From Spirochaetales bacterium (GTDB taxonomy: Bacteria > Spirochaetota > Spirochaetia > DSM-27196 > PWMO01): 11,392 nucleotides of DNA. A program made the translations under genes and the position numbers. Below the pieces are notes generated by a model. The model was not told the origin of the DNA. It saw nothing but the letters and a program-made list of their open reading frames with translations, and made no database searches. The stretch covers positions 1 through 11,392 of the forward strand of contig SKLB01000367.1 of assembly GCA_007123465.1 (NCBI GenBank), given 5' to 3'. This document shows, in pieces, positions 1 to 6,496 of the stretch. Each line of letters opens with the position of its first letter. The first letter of the stretch is position 1.

Positions 1-1
1 G

Positions 2-490
2 CCGGGGCCGTTCCGCAACTGGAATCAGACAACGCCGGTCTATCACGGCCGCCCGGTGATAGACGGTCCGCTGGAGCTGGACCTGCCGGCGCTCACCGAA
101 CGTCTGGAGCGAGCGATCGGCTCGATCTTTGTTGCGCGGATCTATCCGGGGATGCGCGGCGACTCGCTGATCGCGCTGATCAACAGCGGGGTCAAGTATT
201 TCATTCTCGAACTCTTTGATACCGGGACCGCCTCACTACGTGAAACCCCGTTCTCGCTCAAGCACGCGTTTGCCTACGGCGCCGAGCGCAGCGTACACTT
301 CTTCTGTACTTCGCAGCAGGAGGGTATTGTCGATTTCTCCGAATACGTTACCAGCCACGAGCTCTGGAAGGAGGGCGCAATCCCCATGGGTACACTGACC
401 ACCGAGACCGTCTACACGCGTCTGATTGCTGCACTGATCTGTTCAGAGTCCGAGGCTGAGGTGGTGCAGCGGATGGAGGAGGAGCTATGA
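2..490 (+). CDS. Type I L-asparaginase, C-terminal part (5' end outside window)
   Basis: The reading frame is open from base 2 to the TGA at 488-490, so this is the 3' part of a longer gene; the GTG at 56 is only an internal codon. The visible part corresponds to the C-terminal domain of cytosolic asparaginases, which hydrolyse L-asparagine to aspartate and ammonia. Recognisable elements are the YPGMRGD segment, an LELFDTGTAS loop matching the family's LxxYxSGTA/GNxP loop, a TSQQEGIVD strand-loop (family TSQxxxGxVD) and the GAIPMGTLTTE segment followed by a helix (family GGDMTTEA). The N-terminal catalytic threonines lie outside the window. The gene ends in an ATGA overlap with aspS2, indicating one transcript and coupled translation. 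A GatD-type amidotransferase subunit shares this fold, but no GatE neighbour is visible, so plain asparaginase is preferred. The exact substrate cannot be proved from this part. Confidence 0.85.
   Translation, partial: PGPFRNWNQTTPVYHGRPVIDGPLELDLPALTERLERAIGSIFVARIYPGMRGDSLIALINSGVKYFILELFDTGTASLRETPFSLKHAFAYGAERSVHFFCTSQQEGIVDFSEYVTSHELWKEGAIPMGTLTTETVYTRLIAALICSESEAEVVQRMEEEL
475..479 (+). promoter_or_regulatory. Shine-Dalgarno of aspS2
   Basis: GGAGG lies seven bases before the ATG at 487, inside the end of the asparaginase gene (which encodes MEEEL there). It supports the 487 start and efficient coupled initiation at the ATGA overlap. Confidence 0.75.
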
Positions 491-1758
491 GAACGCTGGC
501 GCGCGATGTCGCACAGCACGCCGGAGGACACGTTGCGCTATCCGGCTGGGTGCACCGGGTGCGAGAGCTTGGCGCTATCTCGTTTGTGCTGCTGCGGGAC
601 CGCTCGGGTGTTGTGCAGCTTGTCTACCAGGAGAAAGTTCCGTTCACGCTCGAATCCGTCATATCGGTCAGCGGTGAAGTAGCGGCCAACGAGAAGGCTC
701 CCGGCGGATTCGAGGTGCGCGTGAACAGCAGTGAACTGCTGGCGCCGGCCGAACTCGATCTGCCGTTGGCGGTCAACCAGGATCTGGACGGAGTGTCGAT
801 CGACGCAATCCTCGATCAGCGCCTGATAGCGTTGCGTAACCCCAAGCTGCGCAAGATATTTGCGGTTCAGTCGGCAATACTCGAGCACTTTGCCGGCTAT
901 CTGCGCAGCCAGGACTTTACCGAGATCAAGTCGAGCAAACTGATCGGTACCGGCACCGAGGGCGGTACCGGGCTGTTCCAGGTCGACTATTTTGACGAGA
1001 AGGTCTACCTGGCTCAGTCACCGCAGTTCTACAAGCAGGCGATGGTTGCCTCGGGCATGGAACGGGTCTTCGAAATCGGTACCGCCTACCGCGCCGAAAA
1101 GCACGACACGCCACGCCACCTCAACGAGTACGTCTCACTGGACGTGGAGATCGGCTTCATCGAAGACGAGCACGAGCTGATGGATCTGGAACTTGAAATC
1201 CTGGCCGCGATCTTTGCCGGCGTGAGCGCCGAGTGCGGTGAGGTGCTGGAGCTCTACGGTGCCACCGTTCCATCTCGCCAGGAACTGAACAAGACCCCGC
1301 GTATCAGCCACGATGAGGCAAAGCAGATTGCCGCCGACCAGATGGGCCGGCGACTGTTCGAGATCAGCCCCGAAGCCGAGCGCGCGCTGTGTGACTGGGC
1401 CGCGGCCGAACACGGCGTGGAAGCGGTCTTTGTCTACGGGTTTCCGCGCAAGAAGCGGCCTTTCTACACCTACCCCGACGACACCAAGACGCGCAGCTTC
1501 GATCTGCTGTTCCGTGGTCTGGAAATCACCACCGGCGGCAAGCGCATTCACCAGTACGCCATGCTTCTGGAGACGTTGCCCAGGTTCGGCTTGACGCCGG
1601 AAGGCCTGGCCGACTACCTGCAGATCTTCCGCTACGGCTGTCCTCCGCACGGTGGGTTTGCCATCGGGCTGGAACGGCTGACACAGAAAATCCTTGGCCT
1701 GCAGAACGTCAAGCAAGCTTCGCTGTTTCCGCGGGATCGTCGCCGAATAAGACCGTAA
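487..1758 (+). CDS. aspS: Aspartyl-tRNA synthetase, archaeal type AspS2, probably non-discriminating
   Basis: This 423-residue class II synthetase attaches aspartate to tRNA. Its length fits the short archaeal/eukaryotic-type AspRS (about 430 residues) rather than the roughly 590-residue bacterial type with a GAD insertion. An N-terminal OB-fold anticodon-binding domain covers about residues 1-105 (GWVHRVRELG at 20-29, LLRDRSG at 35-41). The catalytic domain follows, with the TEGGTGLF and YLAQSPQFYKQ blocks (157-184), motif 2 around YRAE (R202, E204) then RHLNEYVSLD, and motif 3 GLERL (R397) ending in LFPRDRRR. His23 and Pro72 match, with identical spacing, the His28/Pro77 pair I recall for non-discriminating Deinococcus AspRS2, so Asp-tRNA-Asn would be made and amidated by GatCAB, which is not in this window. 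Oddly, the motif 1 proline is Ser150. The gene overlaps its neighbours on both sides. Confidence 0.95.
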   Translation: MRTLARDVAQHAGGHVALSGWVHRVRELGAISFVLLRDRSGVVQLVYQEKVPFTLESVISVSGEVAANEKAPGGFEVRVNSSELLAPAELDLPLAVNQDLDGVSIDAILDQRLIALRNPKLRKIFAVQSAILEHFAGYLRSQDFTEIKSSKLIGTGTEGGTGLFQVDYFDEKVYLAQSPQFYKQAMVASGMERVFEIGTAYRAEKHDTPRHLNEYVSLDVEIGFIEDEHELMDLELEILAAIFAGVSAECGEVLELYGATVPSRQELNKTPRISHDEAKQIAADQMGRRLFEISPEAERALCDWAAAEHGVEAVFVYGFPRKKRPFYTYPDDTKTRSFDLLFRGLEITTGGKRIHQYAMLLETLPRFGLTPEGLADYLQIFRYGCPPHGGFAIGLERLTQKILGLQNVKQASLFPRDRRRIRP

Positions 1759-3131
1759 TGCAGACGCCCGAAGACCGCACCCGCCGCATGGGCGAGGGCC
1801 GAATTAAACCGGTACTCGCTGGTCTGGCGCTGCCGTCAATTGTGGCGATGCTTTCGAATGCACTCTACAATCTCGTGGACGCCGCCTTCATCGGCCGGCT
1901 GGGGACCGAAGCTATCGGAGCGGTAGCGGTGGCCTTCCCGATTACGCAGGTAATTGTCGGGATCGGTCTGCTGTTCGGGCTGGGTGGCGCTTCCTACATA
2001 TCACGCGCGCTGGGCGCCGGTGACCGCGATCAGGCCAACCGCGTTGCAACCACCACGCTCGGCCTGGCTGCTCTCTTCGGGGTGCTGACCACGGTGGCAG
2101 GATTGATCTACCTGGTTCCGCTGCTGCGTCTTTTTGGTGCCACCGCCACTATCCTGCCGTACGCCGAGAACTACACCCGTATCCTGGTGATTGGCGCGCC
2201 GATTCTGGTGGTGCGCATGACCCTCAATAACGTGGTGCGTGCCGAGGGAAACGCGCGGCTGGCTATGGCCGCGATGATGACCGGTGCCGGGCTGAACATC
2301 GCGCTCGATCCGCTCTTCATGTTCACCCTGGGGCTCGGAATCCAGGGCGCCGCGCTGGCCACCGTGGTGTCCCAGGTCATCGCTGAAGGGCTGATGCTAT
2401 GGTACTTTTTCCGCAGGCACAGCTACCTGCGTATACAGCCGCGCTACTTCTCGCTGGATCGGCAGCTCAACTGGGAGGTGTTCAAGATCGGTACCCCAAC
2501 CCTGGTCCGCCAGTTATTCACCAGTGTTGCGGTTGCGCTGCTGAACAACGCCGCGGCGGTCTACGGAGACGCCGCGGTGGCCTCGATCGGGTTGACCTTC
2601 CGCATACTGTTCCTGGGCATGTTCCCGGTGTTCGGCTTTGGCCAGGGCTTTCAGCCGCTGGCCGGCTACAATTACGGGGCGCGGCGCTACGACCGTCTGT
2701 TTGAGGTCATTCGCGTCGGCGTGCTGTGGTCGGGCATCTTCAGCGTGCTGTTCACAATCCTTATCCAGCTGACAGCTCCGCTGCTGTTGAAGCTCTTCAG
2801 CGATGATCCCGAGGTGATCCGCATTGCCACCTTCAACGTGCGCGCGTTCCACGCACTGTTCATGTTCTTTGGTCCCGTAGTGATCTTCAACGTGCTCTTC
2901 CAGGCGCTCGGACGCGGGCTGCCGGCGGCGGTTCTGTCGATGGCGCGCCAGGGTATCTTTCTTATCCCCGCTATTGTGATACTGCCGCGTCTCTTCGGTT
3001 TGACCGGAGTGCTGTTCACTCAGACCTTTGCCGACTTCTTCACCGTGATCACTACCGTCTACTTTGCGCTGCGCGTTATCAGAGAACTGCAGCGCGAAGC
3101 GCGTAATGCCGCGCGAGGAGAAAACCTGTGA
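1758..3131 (+). CDS. MATE family efflux transporter, MepA/DinF-like
   Basis: This 457-residue integral membrane protein fits the normal MATE size and its twelve-helix, two-half layout. MATE proteins export cationic drugs or metabolites using Na+ or H+ gradients. Family signatures are NALYNLVDAAFIGRLGTE near residues 34-51, a GxGGASYISRALGAGD segment after the second helix, and GFGQGFQPLAGYNYGARR in the second half, typical of the MepA-like branch. The ATG at 1758 shares its A with the aspS2 TAA stop. No good Shine-Dalgarno is visible, so translation probably depends on coupling; an alternative start is Met11 at 1788. The C-terminus is a short charged cytoplasmic tail. The substrate cannot be inferred. 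The gene converges with the nadR-like gene, only 23 bases apart, and I see no terminator hairpin between them. Confidence 0.92.
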   Translation: MQTPEDRTRRMGEGRIKPVLAGLALPSIVAMLSNALYNLVDAAFIGRLGTEAIGAVAVAFPITQVIVGIGLLFGLGGASYISRALGAGDRDQANRVATTTLGLAALFGVLTTVAGLIYLVPLLRLFGATATILPYAENYTRILVIGAPILVVRMTLNNVVRAEGNARLAMAAMMTGAGLNIALDPLFMFTLGLGIQGAALATVVSQVIAEGLMLWYFFRRHSYLRIQPRYFSLDRQLNWEVFKIGTPTLVRQLFTSVAVALLNNAAAVYGDAAVASIGLTFRILFLGMFPVFGFGQGFQPLAGYNYGARRYDRLFEVIRVGVLWSGIFSVLFTILIQLTAPLLLKLFSDDPEVIRIATFNVRAFHALFMFFGPVVIFNVLFQALGRGLPAAVLSMARQGIFLIPAIVILPRLFGLTGVLFTQTFADFFTVITTVYFALRVIRELQREARNAARGENL

Positions 3132-3154
3132 CAGTCTACACCGCCGCCGAAGGA

Positions 3155-4144
3155 TCAAGGACTCTGTTCACTCGTTTTGAGCAGTTGCTCTACCGCACTG
3201 CAGGCGGACTCCAGTGCAGTAGTGATGTGTCCGGCTTCGGGTTCTGGAGCCGGGATTGGTACTACCGGTTCGGTTGGCGGCAGCATCGCCAGGTAGCGTG
3301 ACAGCAGGTCACCACCGAGCTGCCGGTGCTCAGCGTCCGGCAGCTCGGCCTGCAGAGCCAGGTAGAGATCGTAACCGCGCTGGCGCTCGGCCGCCAGGCG
3401 GTCAGCGGCTTCACCGTGCTCGACGCTCCATTGCAGCGCTAACTGGGTTGGATCGGTGGTCACAAACAGCAACCGCTGCGCCTGACGTGCCAGTGCGCCC
3501 TCGGATGCTGCCTGGGCACGCAGCAGCAGCGGCAGATCGGCGGCGGTTGGCGCGCGCTCTACGTGATCCTGCCAGAAGGCGGCGTAGTCGCCGGCAAAGA
3601 TCGTCCTGAAATGCTCGGCCAGCGCTCGCCCCAGCGCTACACGCTGGACTACATCGTTACCCACAATGCAGACGCGTCGCACAAAGAACGGGCGAACCGG
3701 CTCGGGAAGGTAGTCCCAGTAGGTCATCGGTGCTGCGCGCACTGCCGACGCCGATACCGGAAACAGCGAGCGTGACGGGTCCACCGGAAGAAAGCCTGCA
3801 CCCAGTTCCAGCGCCAGAGCGCGTCCGTAGTGCTCCGAGGCAAACACATAATCCACGCCGTGCGGCATGTTGCGCGCAATTGCATCGGCCCAGATCTTGA
3901 ATGCTCCGGGCTGCGCCTTGTTGGCGTTGGGATTCTCTTCGGTGATGTGCACCAGGTGTACCGACGGGAAAAGCTCCTGCATCCAGCGCAGGCGCAACTC
4001 GCCGGGGATCGGGTCCCGCGGCAGTGAGCACAGAAAGACCGTCAGCTCGTCGGCCACGTGTCGACCAAAATCTATAAGGTAGCGATGCCCGTTATGCGGC
4101 GGCATGAAACGCCCCAGAATAACCCCGTGCGTTGTTGCGCTCAT
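3155..4144 (-). CDS. NadR-like NMN adenylyltransferase with a degenerate ribosylnicotinamide-kinase domain
   Basis: This 329-residue protein resembles the bifunctional NadR enzymes of NAD salvage without the DNA-binding domain. Residues 6-155 form the nucleotidyltransferase half: GRFMPPHNGH (11-20) carries the HxGH-type ATP site, the VDPSRS region (121-126) follows, and SASAVR (131-136) matches the family's ISGxxIR motif, with YWDYLPEPVRPFF at the domain end. NMN adenylyltransferase activity is therefore likely. Residues 156-285 align by layout with the kinase half, including EYGREF-like and YDLYLAL segments, but the P-loop reads GNDVVQRV instead of GxESSGKS, and the Walker B DTD is TTD, so kinase activity is probably lost. 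A proline-rich linker (289-303) and a short helical tail end the protein. The start is supported by the family's N-terminus. It is the only minus-strand gene and is transcribed divergently from the second MATE gene. Confidence 0.85.
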   Translation of the reverse strand: MSATTHGVILGRFMPPHNGHRYLIDFGRHVADELTVFLCSLPRDPIPGELRLRWMQELFPSVHLVHITEENPNANKAQPGAFKIWADAIARNMPHGVDYVFASEHYGRALALELGAGFLPVDPSRSLFPVSASAVRAAPMTYWDYLPEPVRPFFVRRVCIVGNDVVQRVALGRALAEHFRTIFAGDYAAFWQDHVERAPTAADLPLLLRAQAASEGALARQAQRLLFVTTDPTQLALQWSVEHGEAADRLAAERQRGYDLYLALQAELPDAEHRQLGGDLLSRYLAMLPPTEPVVPIPAPEPEAGHITTALESACSAVEQLLKTSEQSP

Positions 4145-4147
4145 AGT

Positions 4148-4176
4148 TTCATTTCATACTGCAAACCGGCTATCAT
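4148..4176 (+). promoter_or_regulatory. Candidate promoter of the MATE-aminotransferase-PilZ-ligase operon
   Basis: A good -10 TATCAT (4171-4176, five of six consensus bases) has a poor -35 TTCATT (4148-4153) at 17-base spacing. The expected +1 is near 4183, just before the GGAG at 4185-4188. It shares base 4176 with the -35 of the opposing nadR-like promoter, so the two polymerases would compete. The weak -35 makes this tentative; an activator may be needed. Confidence 0.4.
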
Positions 4177-4181
4177 GTCAA
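4153..4181 (-). promoter_or_regulatory. Sigma70-type promoter of the nadR-like gene
   Basis: Read on the minus strand, a perfect -35 TTGACA (4181-4176) is followed after exactly 17 bases by TATGAA (4158-4153). Standard spacing places +1 near 4146, about two bases before the ATG at 4144-4142. No Shine-Dalgarno can fit, so the mRNA would be leaderless or nearly so. It interlocks with the candidate divergent promoter. Confidence 0.7.
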
Positions 4182-4184
4182 AAC

Positions 4185-4188
4185 GGAG
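4185..4188 (+). promoter_or_regulatory. Shine-Dalgarno GGAG serving the leader ORF
   Basis: GGAG stands six bases before the ATG at 4195, an ideal distance, whereas it is 23 bases from the GTG of the MATE gene. It therefore favours initiation at the six-codon leader ORF. Confidence 0.5.
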
Positions 4189-4194
4189 AACATC

Positions 4195-4215
4195 ATGACG
4201 GGGGCCTACTTGTGA
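4195..4215 (+). CDS. Six-codon upstream ORF (MTGAYL) coupled to the MATE gene
   Basis: An ATG at 4195 with its own well-placed Shine-Dalgarno opens a six-codon frame encoding MTGAYL and ending with the TGA at 4213-4215. That stop overlaps the GTG (4212-4214) of the MATE gene as GTGA, the same junction style seen at other gene boundaries in this window. It could be a leader peptide that couples or attenuates translation of the exporter. Alternatively it could be the original MATE start separated by a frame change. No family assignment is possible for so short a product. Confidence 0.35.
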   Translation: MTGAYL

Positions 4216-5606
4216 CAGACGCCCTGCGCAATACCTTGCGTGACCGCGACTTTCTGCGCAGACTTATCGTTATCTCGTTGCCGATCGCGCTGCAGAACCT
4301 GGTAGTGACGTCGCTCAATATGATCGACACGGTGATGATCGGCCAGCTTGGTGAAACCGAGATTGCGGCCGTGGCGCTGAGTAATCAGCTCTTTTTCCTG
4401 TTGATGCTGTTCCTGTTTGGCGTGGGAAGCGGAACTACCGTGTTTACCGCACAGTACTGGGGTGTGCGCGACCTCAAAGGTATCCGCGCCTCAATGGGCA
4501 TTGCGCTGGTGCTGGGCCTGAGCGGCGCCGCGCTGTTCAGCTTTGCCGCGATTGTGGTGCCCGGGACTGTGTTGGGCTTCTACACCAGCGACGCGGCCGT
4601 GATCGAGCTGGGACGCGGCTATCTGCAGATCGTCGGACTGAGCTACGTTGCCACTACGCTGACAATCGTCTTCTCTCTGGTGCTGCGCAGCACCGGCAAC
4701 GTCCGTCTGCCGCTGTACGTGTCGCTGGTTTCACTGGCGGTCAACACTGCGCTCAATATGCTGTTGATCTTCGGACTGTTCGGTTTCCCCGCGCTCGGCG
4801 TGCGCGGTGCGGCAATTGCTACCGCGCTGGCAAGGACGCTGGAGGTCACTGTGCTTCTGGCGCTGGTGTATCGCCGTAAGGAGGCACCGGCCGGCCGGCC
4901 GGCAGAGTTCTTCAGCTTCCAGCGCGTCTTTGTGGGGCGGTTCCTGCGCACTGCGTCTCCGGTTATTCTCAACGAGATCGGCTGGTCACTGGGAATGACG
5001 ATGTACATGGTAGTCTACGCGCGCATGGGCACCGAGGTGGTGGCGGCGTACAATCTCTGCGAGACAGTCGCGCGGCTCTCATTCGTCATATTCATGGGAA
5101 CCGGCAACGGCAGCGCAATCATGATCGGCAATGCGATCGGAGCGGGCAGGCGTGCGGACGCCCAGCGGTACGCTACACGCCTGCTGACCCTGATACCGCT
5201 GCTCGGGATCCTGTTTGGCGCAGGGGTTATCGTGCTGTCGCGCTGGATACCGCTGCTGTTTCAGGTATCGCCGCAGGTGAGGCTGATGCTGCGGCAGTTG
5301 CTGGTGGTGCTGGGTATCATTCTGACGTTCAAGGCCACCAACATGCAGCTGGTGGTCGGTTTGCTGCGCAGCGGCGGCGATACGCGCTTCAGTTTGTTTG
5401 TGGATGTTGGTATCCTGTGGCTGGTGGGTGTACCGGCCGCGGTCATAGGCGGATTGGTGCTGGGACTGCCGGTGTGGCTGGTCTACCTGATGACCGGAAG
5501 TGAAGAGCTGTTCAAGGCAGTTCTGGGGGTGCATAGAGTGCTGTCGGGGCGTTGGATTCACGTTCTCACCGAGCACCAATCAGTTCCGGTGCGGGAGGAG
5601 ACATGA
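4212..5606 (+). CDS. MATE family efflux transporter, NorM-like
   Basis: This is a roughly 464-residue multidrug/metabolite exporter of the MATE superfamily, from a different branch than the other MATE gene. From the GTG start it begins with TDALRNTLRDRDFLRRL, then a first helix with SLPIALQNLVV and NMIDTVMIGQLGE, the usual MATE opening. The second half starts at ASPVILNEIGWSLGMTMY, and the C-terminus has the family's LRSGGDTRFS and SEELFKAVLGVHRVLSGRWI segments. The frame is open back to 4104, but those codons overlap the nadR-like gene and its promoter and do not look like a MATE N-terminus, so GTG 4212 is preferred. A weak G-run (4200-4204) is the only local ribosome site; coupling to the leader ORF is likely. 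The stop overlaps the aminotransferase start as ATGA. The exporter may handle a product of the downstream enzymes, but this is only positional inference. Confidence 0.9.
   Translation: MTDALRNTLRDRDFLRRLIVISLPIALQNLVVTSLNMIDTVMIGQLGETEIAAVALSNQLFFLLMLFLFGVGSGTTVFTAQYWGVRDLKGIRASMGIALVLGLSGAALFSFAAIVVPGTVLGFYTSDAAVIELGRGYLQIVGLSYVATTLTIVFSLVLRSTGNVRLPLYVSLVSLAVNTALNMLLIFGLFGFPALGVRGAAIATALARTLEVTVLLALVYRRKEAPAGRPAEFFSFQRVFVGRFLRTASPVILNEIGWSLGMTMYMVVYARMGTEVVAAYNLCETVARLSFVIFMGTGNGSAIMIGNAIGAGRRADAQRYATRLLTLIPLLGILFGAGVIVLSRWIPLLFQVSPQVRLMLRQLLVVLGIILTFKATNMQLVVGLLRSGGDTRFSLFVDVGILWLVGVPAAVIGGLVLGLPVWLVYLMTGSEELFKAVLGVHRVLSGRWIHVLTEHQSVPVREET
5594..5598 (+). promoter_or_regulatory. Shine-Dalgarno of the aminotransferase
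   Basis: GGAGG four bases before the ATG at 5603, in a GGGAGGAG tract, decides this start over in-frame codons upstream at 5552 that lie inside the MATE gene. Confidence 0.65.
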
Positions 5607-6454
5607 TAGGACCGTACTGTTCGAGAAATGGCACGCTGCTGCCGCTTGCCGAGGCAACCGTGCCAATAGACGACGTCAATTTTCAGTACGGCTACGGTGT
5701 GTACGAGACCATGAAAGTGCGCAAGGGCGTGCTGTACTTTCCCGAGATGCACGAGCAGCGGCTGTTTCACTCGGCCCAGGTCATCGGGTTGGGTCACCTG
5801 CTGCAACCCGGCGACGTTTCACGCTGGACCGGCGAGCTGATTGCCGCCAACCGGATCTCGGATGCCAACATCAAGCAGTTGCTGATCGGCAGTCCCACCG
5901 AGGACCGACCGGAGCTCAGTACGCTCTACATCATGGCGCTTAACCCGCTGTTTCCGGATCGTAAGCTGTACCAACGCGGAGCGGCGTTGATCATTGTGGA
6001 GGCCGAGCGCCAGTTCCCGCAGGCCAAGTCGCTCAACATGCTGGCAAGCACTATCGCATATCGCAAGGCTCGTGCTGCCGGCGCCTACGATGCGCTGCTG
6101 CTCAACCGCCACGGCAACGTTACCGAAGGCACCCGAACCAACTTCTACGTTACCGACGGCCAGACCATCCGTACCACGCCGCATTCACAGGTGCTGGCCG
6201 GGGTCACACGCACTACGGTCAACCAGGTAATCGACAATCTCGGTGTTCCACTGCTCGAAGAGCCAGTAGCACAGCGCGAGCTGGCGCACGTTGCCGGTTG
6301 CTTTGTGACCAGCACGTCGAGCAAGGTCATGCCGGTCTCGCGAATCGGCGATCTGGAGTTCGAGATTCCCGAGCTGGTGCGCCGGTTGATGAAGGCCTAC
6401 GACGCGTTTCTGAAGCAGTACGCCGAGGGGCGCCCGGGTGCGCTTGCGCGCTGA
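5603..6454 (+). CDS. Class IV PLP-dependent aminotransferase (BCAT / D-amino acid aminotransferase / ADC lyase fold)
   Basis: This 283-residue protein has the normal fold-type IV length. The N-terminal domain shows FQYGYGVYETMKV (27-39) and HEQRLFHSAQ (50-59). The PLP lysine is K142 in AKSLNMLAS, E175 in GNVTEGTRTN is the pyridine-nitrogen glutamate, and LAGVTRTTV (198-206) and TSTSSKVMPV (236-245) form the cofactor and substrate loops. The family transaminates branched-chain or D-amino acids, or cleaves aminodeoxychorismate. The KSLN and TSTSS loops look more like an aminotransferase than the lyase, but the substrate cannot be settled by eye. The ATG at 5603 overlaps the MATE stop as ATGA and has a close GGAGG. 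The next gene begins 42 bases downstream, so it may belong to the same transcript and could supply an amino- or keto-acid to the acyl system there. Confidence 0.88.
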   Translation: MIGPYCSRNGTLLPLAEATVPIDDVNFQYGYGVYETMKVRKGVLYFPEMHEQRLFHSAQVIGLGHLLQPGDVSRWTGELIAANRISDANIKQLLIGSPTEDRPELSTLYIMALNPLFPDRKLYQRGAALIIVEAERQFPQAKSLNMLASTIAYRKARAAGAYDALLLNRHGNVTEGTRTNFYVTDGQTIRTTPHSQVLAGVTRTTVNQVIDNLGVPLLEEPVAQRELAHVAGCFVTSTSSKVMPVSRIGDLEFEIPELVRRLMKAYDAFLKQYAEGRPGALAR

Positions 6455-6457
6455 GGC

Positions 6458-6487
6458 AAAACCGGGTACTCTGATGCACGAGGTTTT
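6458..6487 (+). repeat. Gapped inverted repeat in the aminotransferase-PilZ gap
   Basis: AAAACC (6458-6463) and GGTTTT (6482-6487) flank an 18-base spacer within the 42-base intergenic gap. The right arm overlaps the only ribosome-site candidate (GAGG, 6480-6483, 13 bases before the ATG). The arms are short, so this could be a protein site, a weak hairpin or chance. Confidence 0.2.
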
Positions 6488-6496
6488 CCACCACCC

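Noticed and set aside
1135..1716. Long minus-strand open frame opposite aspS2
   Set aside because: It lies entirely opposite a conserved synthetase, has no recognisable domain, and is expected from GC-rich codon structure.
3132..3154. Terminator between the convergent MATE and nadR-like genes
   Set aside because: The 23-base gap has no inverted repeat or T-tract on either strand.
4104..4211. In-frame ATG extension of the NorM-like MATE gene by 36 codons
   Set aside because: It overlaps the nadR-like gene and both promoters, lacks a ribosome site, and the encoded residues do not resemble a MATE N-terminus.
5552..5602. Upstream extension of the aminotransferase by 17 codons
   Set aside because: The codons lie inside the MATE gene, and the ATG at 5603 has a close GGAGG and matches the family N-terminus.
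6444..6472. Promoter for the PilZ fusion gene (TTGCGC-17-TACTCT)
   Set aside because: Both hexamers match only three of six consensus bases, which is at chance level.
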